Assembly (NCBI RefSeq): GCF_002270415.1
Contig: NZ_NNRI01000024.1
Span: 95,217-159,216, forward strand
Length of the DNA: 64,000 nt
Direction: 5' to 3'
From: Mesorhizobium sophorae
GTDB lineage: Bacteria; Pseudomonadota; Alphaproteobacteria; Rhizobiales; Rhizobiaceae
Part shown: piece after piece, positions 54,230 to 63,826 of the stretch
How the letters are laid out: each line of letters begins with the position of its first letter
Numbering within the stretch: the first letter of the stretch is position 1
Translations under genes and position numbers: made by a program
Notes under the pieces: model-generated
What the model was told of the DNA's origin: nothing
What the model saw: only the letters and a program-made list of their open reading frames with translations
Database searches by the model: none

Positions 54230-55138
54230 CTATCTGGCCGGCGTGAAATTGCCGTCAATGGCTGGTGCGGCGTTGGTCACGACCAGGCCGCGTTCCACCA
54301 GGTCCTCGAGATGGGCAAGCACCGACAATCCAGCAGCGCCATGCAGCCGCGGGTCGGTATCGCGATAGATCGCCTTGACCATGTCCACGATCGTCCGATC
54401 GCCGGCTCTGACCCGCTCCAGGATGGCGCGCTCGCGCATCTTGCGATGCGTCTTCAACCCGCGCATGAAACGGCGCGGTGCGGTCACCGGCCCGCCATGT
54501 CCCGGCAGCAGCAGGCGGTCCCCGCGTTCGATCAGCCGGTCCAGCGAGGCCATATAGTCGGCCATCGCCCCATCCGGCGGCGCGACGATCGACGTCGCCC
54601 ATGCCATGACATGATCGGCCGAAAACAGGATCCCGCTTCCTTCCAACGCGAATGTCGCGTGATTGGCGGTGTGGCCCGGGGTCAAAATCGTCCTGATCGA
54701 CCAGCCGTCGCCGTCGACCACCCTGTCGTCGGGCAATGCGATATCGGGAACGAAAGCAGTGTCGGCACTGGCGTCGAGCGCGTTAGTCTCGCCGATATGC
54801 AGGGGTCTTGCAGGGCGATGCGGTCCTTCCGCCAGCACGGCGGCGCCAGTGCGCTCTTTCAGCCGGGCCGCCAGCGGGGAATGGTCGCGGTGCGTGTGGC
54901 TGACGAAGATATGGCTGACCGGCCGGCCTGCGATCACATCGAGCAGGGTTTGCAGATGCGCCTCGTCGTCCGGCCCAGGATCGATCACCGCCAGCGTATC
55001 GCGGCCAACGATGTAGCTGTTGGTGCCGTGAAAGGTGAAGGGGCTTGGATTGCGGGCGGTGATGCGCTGGATATCAGGCGCGACGCTCACCGCCTTGCCA
55101 TAGACGGGATCGAAGCCGGTTTCGAATTTGAGAGCCAT
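54230..55138 (-). CDS. Metallo-beta-lactamase fold hydrolase, LACTB2-like
   Basis: A 302-residue MBL-fold protein. Zinc ligands are visible in HIFVSHTHRDHSPLAARL (HxHxDH), TPGHTANHATFAL (His) and LFSADHVMAWATSIV (Asp), with a later LLLPGHGGPV. The C-terminal winged-helix part (RERAILERVRAGDRTIVDMV onwards) is the LACTB2-type extension; some relatives are endoribonucleases or thioesterases. The exact activity is unknown. The ATG at 55138 gives the family start; the frame is open upstream into the bioY region. Confidence 0.92.
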   Translation of the reverse strand: MALKFETGFDPVYGKAVSVAPDIQRITARNPSPFTFHGTNSYIVGRDTLAVIDPGPDDEAHLQTLLDVIAGRPVSHIFVSHTHRDHSPLAARLKERTGAAVLAEGPHRPARPLHIGETNALDASADTAFVPDIALPDDRVVDGDGWSIRTILTPGHTANHATFALEGSGILFSADHVMAWATSIVAPPDGAMADYMASLDRLIERGDRLLLPGHGGPVTAPRRFMRGLKTHRKMRERAILERVRAGDRTIVDMVKAIYRDTDPRLHGAAGLSVLAHLEDLVERGLVVTNAAPAIDGNFTPAR

Positions 55139-55262
55139 GGCAGATGCATCGATGCCTTGTTCGAGGAGACGGCAAAACCGATTGCCGCATAACACACAAG
55201 CCAATATAGGAGAACGCGAGGCCGCGAACATGAGATAGCGGCAATCGGATTGGGGAAATACG

Positions 55263-55853
55263 ATGGCAATTGCAACAACGATGCGTCCGCTTGTGTCTCT
55301 GGCTTTGCCGCAAGAGGGCGCGGCGCGGCTGGCAACGCAGCTTTTCCTGGCGATCGCCGGAACGCTGCTGCTGACCCTGTCGGCCAAGACCAAGGTGATG
55401 CTCGGGCCGGTCGACATTTCGATGCAGACGCTGGCCGTGTTGCTGATCGCCGCTGCCTTCGGGATGCGTCTGGGTGTCGCCACCTTGCTGCTCTACTTGG
55501 CAGAGGGCGCAATGGGCTTTCCCGTCTTCCAGAGCACCCCGGAAAAGGGTATCGGCATTGCTTACATGCTCGGCTCGACCGGCGGCTATCTCTTGGGTTT
55601 CGTGGCCATGGCGGTGATTGTCGGCTGGGCCGCCGACCGGGGCTGGGACCGTCATCCGGTCAAGCTTTTCAGCGCGATGCTGGTTGCCGAAGTCGTCATG
55701 ATGGCGATGGGCTTTGCCTGGCTGGCGCTGCTGATCGGTCCCGAAAAGGCGTGGCAGTTCGGCGTCGTGCCATTCATCGTCGGCGATCTGATCAAGGTTG
55801 CCCTGGCGGCAAGCCTGGTGCCGGCCGTGTGGTCGCTCCTGAAGCGCTCCTGA
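55263..55853 (+). CDS. bioY: Biotin transporter BioY
   Basis: A 196-residue membrane protein, the substrate-binding S component of the biotin energy-coupling-factor transporter. Six helices are seen, with the BioY pattern LGPVDISMQTLAVLLIAAAFGMRLG, EGAMGFPVFQSTP and YMLGSTGGYLLGFVAMAVIVGW. No bioM/bioN energising genes are in the window, so it may work alone or with a distant pair. No biotin-regulator box was recognised upstream. Confidence 0.93.
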   Translation: MAIATTMRPLVSLALPQEGAARLATQLFLAIAGTLLLTLSAKTKVMLGPVDISMQTLAVLLIAAAFGMRLGVATLLLYLAEGAMGFPVFQSTPEKGIGIAYMLGSTGGYLLGFVAMAVIVGWAADRGWDRHPVKLFSAMLVAEVVMMAMGFAWLALLIGPEKAWQFGVVPFIVGDLIKVALAASLVPAVWSLLKRS

Positions 55854-55890
55854 ACCCCGGGAGAGATCGAGGACTGGACGGGCGCTTCTG

Positions 55891-56916
55891 ATGAAGGTCC
55901 TGGTCACCGGCGCCGCCGGCTTTATCGGCTGTCACGTATCGAAGCGCCTGCTGGAGCGCGGCGACGAGGTTGTCGGCATCGATAGCGTCAACAGCTACTA
56001 TGATCCGAAGATCAAGGAGGCGAGGCTGCGGCTGCTGGAGGAAGCCAGCCGCAAGACCAATGCGAGCTATCATTTCATCCGCGGCAATCTCGCCGACAAA
56101 GGCGTGGTCGATGGTTGCTTTGCCAACCACACGTTTGACCGGGTGATCCATCTCGCCGCCCAGCCAGGGGTTCGCTACAGCCTGGAAAACCCGCATGCCT
56201 ATGTCGAAAGCAACATCATCGCCTACACCAACATGCTCGAGGCCTGCCGCAGCAGCGCCGTTGCGCATTTGACCTATGCCAGCACCTCGAGTGTCTACGG
56301 CGCCAACACCGACATGCCGTTTTCCGAGCATCGGCCGGCCGATCATCCGCTGCAGTTCTACGCCGCGACCAAGCGCGCCAATGAGCTGATGGCGCATAGC
56401 TACAGCCATTTGTTCAGGTTGCCGACGACCGGGCTTCGCTTCTTTACGGTGTATGGTCCCTGGGGGCGTCCGGACATGGCGCTTTTCCTGTTCACCAGAA
56501 GCATTCTTGCCGGCGAGCCGATCAAGCTGTTCAACAACGGCAACCACACGCGCGACTTCACCTATGTCGATGACATCGCAGAAGGCGTCGTCCGGGCCAG
56601 CGATAGCCCGGCTGTCGGCAATGCAGCCTGGGACTCCAGCCGTCCGGATCCGGCCACCAGCAGCGCCCCCTGGCGCATCTTCAACATCGGCAACAGCAAA
56701 CCGGTGAAGCTGACCGCCTATGTCGAGGCGCTGGAAAGCGCGCTTGGCAGGAAAGCCATTATCGAAATGCTGCCGCTGCAGGCCGGCGACGTGCCCGATA
56801 CCTTTGCCGACACATCGGCGCTGGAGCAGGCGGTCGGCTACCGCCCGGTGACGACGGTTGCCGATGGGGTAGGGCGGTTTGTGGACTGGTACCGGGCGTA
56901 CTTTGGACTGACCTAG
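55891..56916 (+). CDS. UDP-glucuronate 4-epimerase-like SDR
   Basis: A 341-residue extended short-chain dehydrogenase. The NAD motif is MKVLVTGAAGFIGCHVSKRL, the catalytic Tyr-Lys pair is in FYAATKRANELMAHSYSHLF, the Ser in YASTSSVYG, and the substrate part FTVYGPWGRPDMALFLFTRS matches the LspL/Cap1J group that makes UDP-galacturonate from UDP-glucuronate. Rhizobial surface polysaccharides often contain galacturonic acid. It starts the glycan gene block, transcribed toward the rml genes about 130 bases away. Confidence 0.9.
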   Translation: MKVLVTGAAGFIGCHVSKRLLERGDEVVGIDSVNSYYDPKIKEARLRLLEEASRKTNASYHFIRGNLADKGVVDGCFANHTFDRVIHLAAQPGVRYSLENPHAYVESNIIAYTNMLEACRSSAVAHLTYASTSSVYGANTDMPFSEHRPADHPLQFYAATKRANELMAHSYSHLFRLPTTGLRFFTVYGPWGRPDMALFLFTRSILAGEPIKLFNNGNHTRDFTYVDDIAEGVVRASDSPAVGNAAWDSSRPDPATSSAPWRIFNIGNSKPVKLTAYVEALESALGRKAIIEMLPLQAGDVPDTFADTSALEQAVGYRPVTTVADGVGRFVDWYRAYFGLT

Positions 56917-57048
56917 CGGAGGCGCGCCTGGCGCGCCAATAGTACGGTTGTTTGTCGATCGCCGAGATTGACAAGCCATTGCATGGAACCTAAGCACGAG
57001 CGCGGTTTATGTCAGGGCTGGGGGTTTAGGCATGTCAAGGAGAACTTC

Positions 57049-57930
57049 TTGAAAGGAATTATCCTTGCTGGAGGCAGCGGTACGCGGCTCTATCCGCTAA
57101 CGTTGGCAGTCTCCAAGCAAATCCTCCCGATATACGACAAGCCGATGATCTATTATCCGCTGAGCGTTTTGATGCTCGCGGGTATCCGCGAGATTCTGAT
57201 CATTTCAACGCCGCGTGATCTGCCGGTTTTCCGCGAGTTGCTTGGCGACGGATCGGAGTTCGGGCTTGATTTGTCCTACGCCGAGCAACCGCAACCCAAC
57301 GGACTTGCGGAAGCCTTCATCATCGGCCGGAATTTCATCGGCAAGGACAGCGTGTCGATGATCCTCGGCGATAACATCTATTTCGGCGAAGGCCTGTCGC
57401 AGCTCTGCCGTGCAGCGGCATCGCGCGAGACGGGGGCTTCCGTGTTCGCCTATCATGTCGAAGATCCCCAGCGTTACGGTGTCGTTTCCTTCGACAAGGT
57501 CACCGGAACCGCCCTGACGATCGAGGAAAAGCCAAACAATCCGAAATCCAACTGGGCCGTCACCGGCCTCTATTTCTATGACAACGATGTCGTTGACATT
57601 GCCCCGGCGATCCGGCCTTCGGCGCGTGGCGAACTTGAGATCACGGCGGTCAACAATGTCTATCTTGAGCGTGGTCAGTTGCATGTGCATCGATTGGGGC
57701 GTGGCTATGCCTGGCTCGACACCGGCACCCACGACAGCTTGCACGAAGCGTCTTCGTTCGTGCGCACGATCGAACATCGCCAGGGCATAAAGGTTGCCTG
57801 CCCGGAGGAAATCGCCTTCGAACAGGGCTGGCTGACGGCGGACGATGTCCTCCAGCGCGCCACCCGCCTGGGAAAAAACGAGTATGCCGTCTATCTGCGT
57901 CGGCGCGTTGTCGAGCGGTTGGAGGAGTAA
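57049..57930 (+). CDS. rmlA: Glucose-1-phosphate thymidylyltransferase
   Basis: A 293-residue nucleotidyltransferase that makes dTDP-glucose, the first step to dTDP-L-rhamnose. The N-terminal signature is KGIILAGGSGTRLYPLTLAV, with YDKPMIYYPLSVLMLAGI, the metal-binding region ILGDNIYFGEGL and WLDTGTHDSLHEAS. The start is TTG at 57049, chosen because AAGGAG lies six bases upstream and the protein then has the normal length; the upstream open frame to 56968 has no family similarity. The rmlC gene begins directly at the next base. Confidence 0.95.
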   Translation: MKGIILAGGSGTRLYPLTLAVSKQILPIYDKPMIYYPLSVLMLAGIREILIISTPRDLPVFRELLGDGSEFGLDLSYAEQPQPNGLAEAFIIGRNFIGKDSVSMILGDNIYFGEGLSQLCRAAASRETGASVFAYHVEDPQRYGVVSFDKVTGTALTIEEKPNNPKSNWAVTGLYFYDNDVVDIAPAIRPSARGELEITAVNNVYLERGQLHVHRLGRGYAWLDTGTHDSLHEASSFVRTIEHRQGIKVACPEEIAFEQGWLTADDVLQRATRLGKNEYAVYLRRRVVERLEE

Positions 57931-58485
57931 ATGCTGGAGGTCAGGTCCCTTGGCATCGAAGGCGTTCTGGAAATCATTCCGAAACGACATGGCGATGCGC
58001 GTGGTTTCTTCGTCGAAACCTATCATGCCGAGCGCTTTTCACAGGCCGGCATAGGCTTGAGTTTCGTCCAGGACAATCAGTCCTATTCCGCCGCGGCGGG
58101 CGTTCTGCGCGGGCTGCACTACCAGCTTGCGCCGCGAGCCCAGGACAAGCTGCTGCGTGTCGTCCGGGGTGCGCTACTGGACGTGGCGGTCGACATTCGT
58201 CGCAGCTCGCCAACGTTCGGAAAATGGGTTGCGCTCGAAATTACCGCCGAAAAGGGCAACCAGATTCTGGTGCCGAAGGGCTTTGCGCATGGCTTCGTGA
58301 CGCTCGTGCCGGACACCGAAGTCTTGTACAAGGTGACCGATACCTATTCGCCCGAGCACGACCGCTCGATCCGTTTCGACGATCCTGCCATCGGCATCGA
58401 ATGGCCGTCATTGGCTGGCGGATTCCAGCTTTCGGACAAGGACCTCAAGGCGCCGGTGTTGGCCGCCGCCGAAGTGTTCGCCTGA
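57931..58485 (+). CDS. rmlC: dTDP-4-dehydrorhamnose 3,5-epimerase
   Basis: A 184-residue cupin-fold epimerase, the third step of dTDP-L-rhamnose synthesis. The conserved FVQDNQSYSAAAGVLRGLHY holds the catalytic His, and KGFAHGFVTLVPDTEVLYKV follows. The C-terminal DRSIRFDDPAIGIEWP is typical. Its ATG abuts the rmlA stop (TAA then ATG), a translationally coupled pair. The length is normal. Confidence 0.95.
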   Translation: MLEVRSLGIEGVLEIIPKRHGDARGFFVETYHAERFSQAGIGLSFVQDNQSYSAAAGVLRGLHYQLAPRAQDKLLRVVRGALLDVAVDIRRSSPTFGKWVALEITAEKGNQILVPKGFAHGFVTLVPDTEVLYKVTDTYSPEHDRSIRFDDPAIGIEWPSLAGGFQLSDKDLKAPVLAAAEVFA

Positions 58486-58507
58486 TGGGTTGCATGAGGA
58501 CAGCAAC

Positions 58508-59578
58508 ATGAATTTTCTAGTGACAGGCGGTGCCGGCTTCATCGGTTCTGCGGTGTGCCGGCATCTGTGCGCCAACCCGGCCTATCGCGTGACCAATCTC
58601 GACAAGCTTACCTACGCGGGCAATCTGGCCTCGCTGCGGCCGATCGAGAATGCCCACAATTACCGCTTCGCTCATGCCGATATCTGTGACGAGAGGGCGG
58701 TGCTCGACATTCTGCATCGGGACGAAATCGACATCGTCATGAACCTTGCTGCCGAAAGCCATGTCGACCGATCGATCGACGGACCTGGCGCCTTCATCGA
58801 GACCAACATCGTCGGCACCTATAAGGTGCTGAATGCTACGCTGGAATATTGGCGCGGCCTTCCTGACGATAGGAAAAGCCGCTTCCGCTTCCATCATGTC
58901 TCGACCGACGAAGTGTTCGGCGACCTTCCTTTCGATGGCGGTCTTTTCGTCGAGGAAACGCCCTATGCGCCGTCCTCGCCCTATTCCGCTTCGAAGGCGG
59001 CGTCGGACCATCTGGTGCGGGCCTGGCACGAAACCTATGGCCTGCCGGTGGTGCTTTCAAATTGTTCGAACAACTACGGGCCCTATCACTTTCCCGAGAA
59101 GCTGATCCCGCTGGTCATCCTCAATGCGCTCGACGAAAAAACGCTGCCGGTCTATGGCGCCGGCGCCAATGTGCGCGACTGGCTGTTCGTCGAGGACCAT
59201 GCGCGTGCGCTGGAGCTGGTTGCCACCAAGGGCACGCCAGGCGAGAGCTACAATGTCGGTGGCAATTCGGAGCGCACCAACCTGGGCGTCGTCGAGACGA
59301 TCTGCGATCTGCTCGACATCAGGCGTCCTCGGGCCGGCGGCAAGAGCTATCGCGATCTGATCTCTTTCGTCACCGATCGTCCAGGCCATGACCGCCGCTA
59401 TGCCATCGACGCCTCCAAGATTGGTCGCGAGCTTGGCTGGGCGCCGAAGGAGAATTTCGACAGTGGCCTGGCGAGAACCGTGGACTGGTTTATCGAGAAC
59501 AAGTGGTGGTGGGGGCCGATCCGCGAAGAGCGCTATGCAGGTGAGCGATTGGGCGAAGCGCGCAAGGGGGCCGCGTGA
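58508..59578 (+). CDS. rmlB: dTDP-glucose 4,6-dehydratase
   Basis: A 356-residue SDR enzyme, the second step of dTDP-L-rhamnose synthesis. The NAD motif is LVTGGAGFIGSAVCRHLC, the Asp-Glu pair is in HHVSTDEVFGDLPF, the Tyr-Lys pair in SPYSASKAASDHLVRAWH, and SNCSNNYGPYHFPEKLIPLV is a family hallmark. The ATG at 58508 is the family start; another ATG at 58490 is in frame. It overlaps rmlD by four bases (GTGA). Confidence 0.96.
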   Translation: MNFLVTGGAGFIGSAVCRHLCANPAYRVTNLDKLTYAGNLASLRPIENAHNYRFAHADICDERAVLDILHRDEIDIVMNLAAESHVDRSIDGPGAFIETNIVGTYKVLNATLEYWRGLPDDRKSRFRFHHVSTDEVFGDLPFDGGLFVEETPYAPSSPYSASKAASDHLVRAWHETYGLPVVLSNCSNNYGPYHFPEKLIPLVILNALDEKTLPVYGAGANVRDWLFVEDHARALELVATKGTPGESYNVGGNSERTNLGVVETICDLLDIRRPRAGGKSYRDLISFVTDRPGHDRRYAIDASKIGRELGWAPKENFDSGLARTVDWFIENKWWWGPIREERYAGERLGEARKGAA

Positions 59579-60456
59579 GGCTCGTTGTCACCGGGCGCGA
59601 AGGCCAGGTCGCGTTAAGCCTTCTGGAGGCCGGCCAGAGGCACGCCGGCGTGGAAGTCATCGCAATTGGCCGTCCGGAGCTCGACCTGGCAAAGCCCGAC
59701 ACCGTCATCGACATCATTGCGGCCGCGGAGCCGGATATCGTCGTGTCGGCTGCCGCGTACACCGCCGTGGATCAGGCCGAGGATGAGCCCGATCTGGCGT
59801 TTGCGGTGAACGCTGTCGGCGCCGGCAAGGTGGCCGAAGCCGCAGCGCAGCTTGGCATTCCCGTCATTCATCTTTCGACCGACTATGTCTTCGATGGCAG
59901 CGCTTCCGGTGCCTATGTCGAAACCGACGCAACCGCACCGCGCAGCGTCTATGGTGCCTCCAAGCTCGCCGGCGAACAGGCGGTGGCAGCCGCCAATCCG
60001 CGCCATCTGATCCTGCGCACGGCTTGGGTCTACAGCCCGTTCGGCAAGAATTTCGTCAAGACCATGCTGCGGCTTGCCGCCGACCGGGATGAGATCTCGG
60101 TGGTCGCCGATCAGTGGGGAAATCCCACCTCCGCGCTCGATATCGCCGACGCAGTCCTGCATGCGGCGGCGACGCTGCATGGCAACAAGAGCTTCGCTGC
60201 GTTCGGTGTCTATCATCTGGCTGGCACGGGCGAGGCCAACTGGAGCGGCTTTGCCCGCCATATCCTGGACACAAGCCGAGTGTCCGGTGGCCCTTGGGCG
60301 CGAGTACGGGACATTGCTACGAAGGACTACCCGACCAAGGCGCGACGCCCCGCCAATTCCCGGCTATCAAGCGCGAAATTCGCCTCCGTCTTCGGATGGA
60401 ATGCGCCTGACTGGCGGCAATCGACTGAAGCGGTGGCGCGTCGTGTCCTGGTCTGA
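59575..60456 (+). CDS. rmlD: dTDP-4-dehydrorhamnose reductase
   Basis: A 293-residue reductase, the last step of dTDP-L-rhamnose synthesis. The start is GTG at 59575. The N terminus MRLVVTGREGQVALSL is a variant of the usual GxxGQ motif, with SAAAYTAVDQAEDEP, STDYVFDGSASGAYVE and the Tyr-Lys pair YGASKLAGEQAV following. The gene order rmlA-C-B-D is complete, so this block can make dTDP-L-rhamnose for O-antigen or exopolysaccharide. The next gene begins 21 bases later. Confidence 0.95.
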   Translation: MRLVVTGREGQVALSLLEAGQRHAGVEVIAIGRPELDLAKPDTVIDIIAAAEPDIVVSAAAYTAVDQAEDEPDLAFAVNAVGAGKVAEAAAQLGIPVIHLSTDYVFDGSASGAYVETDATAPRSVYGASKLAGEQAVAAANPRHLILRTAWVYSPFGKNFVKTMLRLAADRDEISVVADQWGNPTSALDIADAVLHAAATLHGNKSFAAFGVYHLAGTGEANWSGFARHILDTSRVSGGPWARVRDIATKDYPTKARRPANSRLSSAKFASVFGWNAPDWRQSTEAVARRVLV

Positions 60457-60477
60457 AAGACGGGATGGGCTTGAGGC

Positions 60478-61812
60478 ATGAAGAAGGACCTATCGCCGAA
60501 AGACATGCGCGATGCAGAGGCCGCCTCACAGGCGGTCGACCCAGACGCGGTCGGCCCCGAGGCAGTCGGCCCCGAGGCGGTCGGTGACATCCCGGCGACT
60601 GTTCGGACCGAGGCGCATGCCATGCCGGTCAATGCGCACGCGCCTTCGCTTCACGACCTGTACAATGTCCATAGCGGCAAAGTGTCGGACAAATGGTCTA
60701 GCTATCTGGATGCATATGACCGCGTTTTTGTGGACTATCGGAAGAAGCCGGTTCGACTCCTGGAAATTGGCGTCCAAAACGGTGGTTCTCTCGAAATCTG
60801 GCCGCGATATTTCCCGAATTCGGAACTCATTCTTGGCTGCGATATCGACACGGCCTGCAGCGGTCTGGTCTTCGACGATCAAAAGATTGCTTTGGTCATC
60901 GGGGATGCCAATACTGATGAGGTAGAAAGAAAAATTGTTGCGAAATCCGCGACATTCGACATCATAATCGATGACGGATCGCATACATCGTCAGACATAG
61001 TGCGCTCTTTCGCCCGTTATTTCCCTCATCTTTCTGATGGCGGGGTTTTCATAGCGGAAGATTTGCATTGCAGCTACTGGCAGGAATTCGAAGGCGGTCT
61101 CTATGATCCGCTTTCGTCGATGTCGTTCTTCAAGCGCCTGCTCGATGTGGTCAACCATGAGCATTGGGGACTGCCCCGCTTTCGGGCGGATGCCCTAGCC
61201 ACGTTCTCCGACAGGTATAAGACCGTATTCGGGGAAGCCTCGCTGGCCTCCATTCATTCCGTCGAGTTTTTGAACTCGCTCTGCATTGTGACCAAGCGTC
61301 CAAGTCCGGAAAATGTTCTTGGGACTCGCAATGTGCAAGGCCGGATCGCGCTCGCCGAGAGGGAAATGATTTCTCTTGCCGGCACGACAAGCAAAGCGTT
61401 CGATCAAGCCGCAAATCCATGGTCTCTGGTGTCGACGACCATGGAAGAGGAAATCGGGACCAACAGGGCGTTGGTGACGAGCCGCGCGGCGCGGATAGAG
61501 GAACTCACCCGCGAGGTAGCTGTGATACGCGAACAACTCCGGAGCGGTCGCGCCCAGATCGCACGTATGGAGGCGGATCTCGTCGAGAGAGCCGAAGAGA
61601 TATCGGCCGCGCACGCGACTGCGAGTGTGTTGCAGACCGAGATAGCGCGTGCGCAAGCGGTGACGACTGAGCTCCAGGCAAGAATAGAGCAAAGTGAACG
61701 GGTCGTTCAAGAATTCAAGGACTCAACGAGTTGGCGAATAACCAGCCCTCTGCGAGCGCTCTCTGCGATTGTCACGCGGTTGCTGAGAAGGATCGCCGCA
61801 GTTTTTCGTTGA
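60478..61812 (+). CDS. Methyltransferase with coiled-coil tail, glycan-associated
   Basis: A 444-residue protein. Residues 20-45 hold short repeats (DAVGPEAVGPEAVGD). Residues about 55-260 form a SAM-type Rossmann core of the CmcI/Methyltransf_24 kind: PVRLLEIGVQNGGSLEIWPR, LGCDIDTACSGL and FDIIIDDGSHTSSDIVRSF. The region of about 330-410 is predicted coiled coil (EELTREVAVIREQLRSGRAQ and similar). The tail STSWRITSPLRALSAIV is the motif often seen at the ends of polysaccharide glycosyltransferases. It probably methylates a glycan terminus, perhaps capping the chain. Base composition seems less GC-rich than that of the rml genes. Confidence 0.83.
   Translation: MKKDLSPKDMRDAEAASQAVDPDAVGPEAVGPEAVGDIPATVRTEAHAMPVNAHAPSLHDLYNVHSGKVSDKWSSYLDAYDRVFVDYRKKPVRLLEIGVQNGGSLEIWPRYFPNSELILGCDIDTACSGLVFDDQKIALVIGDANTDEVERKIVAKSATFDIIIDDGSHTSSDIVRSFARYFPHLSDGGVFIAEDLHCSYWQEFEGGLYDPLSSMSFFKRLLDVVNHEHWGLPRFRADALATFSDRYKTVFGEASLASIHSVEFLNSLCIVTKRPSPENVLGTRNVQGRIALAEREMISLAGTTSKAFDQAANPWSLVSTTMEEEIGTNRALVTSRAARIEELTREVAVIREQLRSGRAQIARMEADLVERAEEISAAHATASVLQTEIARAQAVTTELQARIEQSERVVQEFKDSTSWRITSPLRALSAIVTRLLRRIAAVFR
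60532..60591 (+). repeat. 15-bp tandem repeat in the methyltransferase gene
   Basis: Units of 15 bases in frame: a diverged first unit at 60532-60546, GCGGTCGGCCCCGAG at 60547-60561, a one-base variant at 60562-60576 and a diverged fourth. They encode AVGPE repeats in the linker before the methyltransferase core. Confidence 0.75.
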
Positions 61813-62092
61813 AAGCGAAATTCAATTGGAGAGAGGCGGGCTCTGCTCTTGGCCTCTCCATCTGAAATCCGTTTCTTCAGAACAGGGGCAACATCAAGCC
61901 GCCGGATATGCTTTCTCATTCATGCGACGGCTGATCGTTCCAGTCGCGCCAACTTGTGGCGTTTGAGACGCACACCGGACCTATCCGGCGGTCCGCTTGC
62001 CAAGTCGTCGAATTTTTGTTGCGCAGTCTGGCGGTGTGTGCGAGGTGCCACCTACGCCAACGCAAGGGCAATACGCAGCAAACGCAGGACTA

Positions 62093-63826
62093 ATGTCGGC
62101 CACCGTTCGCACCCTCTCTGTCAGCCGTTCAACCTCCGCTTTCGCGATTGCGTTTGTTGGTCCGGTCGCGGTGTTCGTGGTTGCGCTCCTGCTCACGGTG
62201 CAGGCGAGAGGTGTTCCGGATAACGACTATTGGGGCATTCTCCCTTCGATGGTCGGATCGCTGGACGGGGTACCGACGCTGAGGGATCTGTATGTAACGG
62301 CAAACGAGCATATTATTGCCGGCGCAAAACTGTTTTATCTGCTGAATTTTCACCTTACCCAAGGGGACAATATCGGGCTGTCGGTCACTGTTGTCGCGTT
62401 CTCCCTTCTTATAGCGTTGGTTTTTTCGGGCGCATTGTCGCTCTTTGCGCGATCCTGGTTTGAAGCATTTGTCGTCGGGATAGCCGTGTCGGTGTTCGTA
62501 TTCAGTCCGCTTGCCGCACACAATTTCTTCGTTGGCATGAGTGGAGTAGCCTGGATCGGCGCAAATCTCTTCACCGTGCTGGCTGTATTGGCTTTTTGGC
62601 AGTCGACCGAAAAAGACATGCCGATAGGTTATGTGGCTGCGATCGCATTGGCCGTTTTTGCCACGCAATTTTACAGCACGGGCCTGACCGCAGTGTGTGT
62701 GATCGGCATCCAAGGATTTTGCACTGCCAAAACACGGCGGCTCGGCATCTTGATTTTCGCGGCGGGCTTGGCCCTCGTGATTTTTGTCGCGATGAATCAG
62801 AAAGTCCCCGATTATCACGCCGCACGCAGTTTCGATCCAATTGGGATTTCGCTGTTTTGCCTGACATTCATTGGTGGCGGCATCGTAACAACCGAAGCAG
62901 CCGCAATTCCGCTGGGCGCAATCGGAATCGCAGCGGCCGCTTTGATCGTTGGGTTTTGCCTTTTGCGGCCTGGCGAAAGCAGGTACCGATCAGCCTTCTG
63001 GATTGCGATCATGGCCTATGCCGTCATGTCGGGCGTGCTGGCCGCTATTGGTCGATCGAATATGGGAGGAGACGCGGCAGCCTTAGCCAGCAGATATGCA
63101 ACCCTTCCGGCGCTTTTTTGGGTCGGACTGTTTGGAGCTGTTTCGTGTCTGGTGTGGCAAGTTGATTTCAAGCGTCGTCTGTCGATCGCCATATTCGCGG
63201 CGGTAGCCGCACTGATCGTCGTCAACGGCATGCCGAGGCTGAATGACGCTCTTGTCAGGGCTGAAGGAAAAGATCTCGCAACACTGGCATTGTCGCTCGG
63301 CGTCAAAGACCCCGACTTGATGCGATACGTTACGTTGGCTGGGGTCGATTACTATAATGTCGAAGACAATCTGAAGAAATTCAATCACGTCCCGTTCAAC
63401 GGGAGGGACTTCGGCTGCCCCTCGCTCGGCGCCGGGCTGGCAATCCCCACCCAGCCGAACAGCTTGACGGGCTACATTGATGCCGTGTCCAAAATAGAAG
63501 ATCCGCAGTGGGGACGCGTCTCCGGTTGGGTCGCGGACACCTCGAACAAGTGGCCCCCACTGCTGGGCAGCGATATTCTTACCACCTACCGCTGCATTGC
63601 CTTCGTTGACGGCACGGGAACAGTCGTGGGGTTGGGATTGGGAGGAGCGCATCGGCCGGACGTGGCGAAGTTCCTCGGGCGAGGGCGTGACGACTATGGC
63701 TGGAGTGGCTACGTCGATCTTCGACGTGTGCCGGCTAGCCCTGCTTCTCGATCGATATATGCAGTTTTGCTTACGCCGTCCGGGTGGACGAGATTGCAGG
63801 CACCTGGGGTTGGATTTCAGTTTTGA
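62093..63826 (+). CDS. Large membrane protein of unknown function in glycan locus
   Basis: A 577-residue integral membrane protein with roughly 10-11 helices (for example FAIAFVGPVAVFVVALLLTV and FAVFATQFYSTG region) spread over residues 15-400. A C-terminal soluble part of about 170 residues follows (GVDYYNVEDNLKKFNHVPFN, DPQWGRVSGWVADTSNKWPP). The pattern of a helix followed by a periplasmic loop with Asp/Tyr (GVPDNDYWGILPSM) recalls membrane glycosyltransferases and O-acyltransferases, but I cannot assign a family. ATG at 62093 (AGGA four bases upstream) is preferred to an upstream frame from 61997. Its stop overlaps the next gene. Confidence 0.8.
   Translation: MSATVRTLSVSRSTSAFAIAFVGPVAVFVVALLLTVQARGVPDNDYWGILPSMVGSLDGVPTLRDLYVTANEHIIAGAKLFYLLNFHLTQGDNIGLSVTVVAFSLLIALVFSGALSLFARSWFEAFVVGIAVSVFVFSPLAAHNFFVGMSGVAWIGANLFTVLAVLAFWQSTEKDMPIGYVAAIALAVFATQFYSTGLTAVCVIGIQGFCTAKTRRLGILIFAAGLALVIFVAMNQKVPDYHAARSFDPIGISLFCLTFIGGGIVTTEAAAIPLGAIGIAAAALIVGFCLLRPGESRYRSAFWIAIMAYAVMSGVLAAIGRSNMGGDAAALASRYATLPALFWVGLFGAVSCLVWQVDFKRRLSIAIFAAVAALIVVNGMPRLNDALVRAEGKDLATLALSLGVKDPDLMRYVTLAGVDYYNVEDNLKKFNHVPFNGRDFGCPSLGAGLAIPTQPNSLTGYIDAVSKIEDPQWGRVSGWVADTSNKWPPLLGSDILTTYRCIAFVDGTGTVVGLGLGGAHRPDVAKFLGRGRDDYGWSGYVDLRRVPASPASRSIYAVLLTPSGWTRLQAPGVGFQF

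Noticed and set aside
55154..55262. Biotin-type riboswitch or repressor site before bioY
   Set aside because: No recognisable conserved structure or BioR-like palindrome was seen in the short gap.
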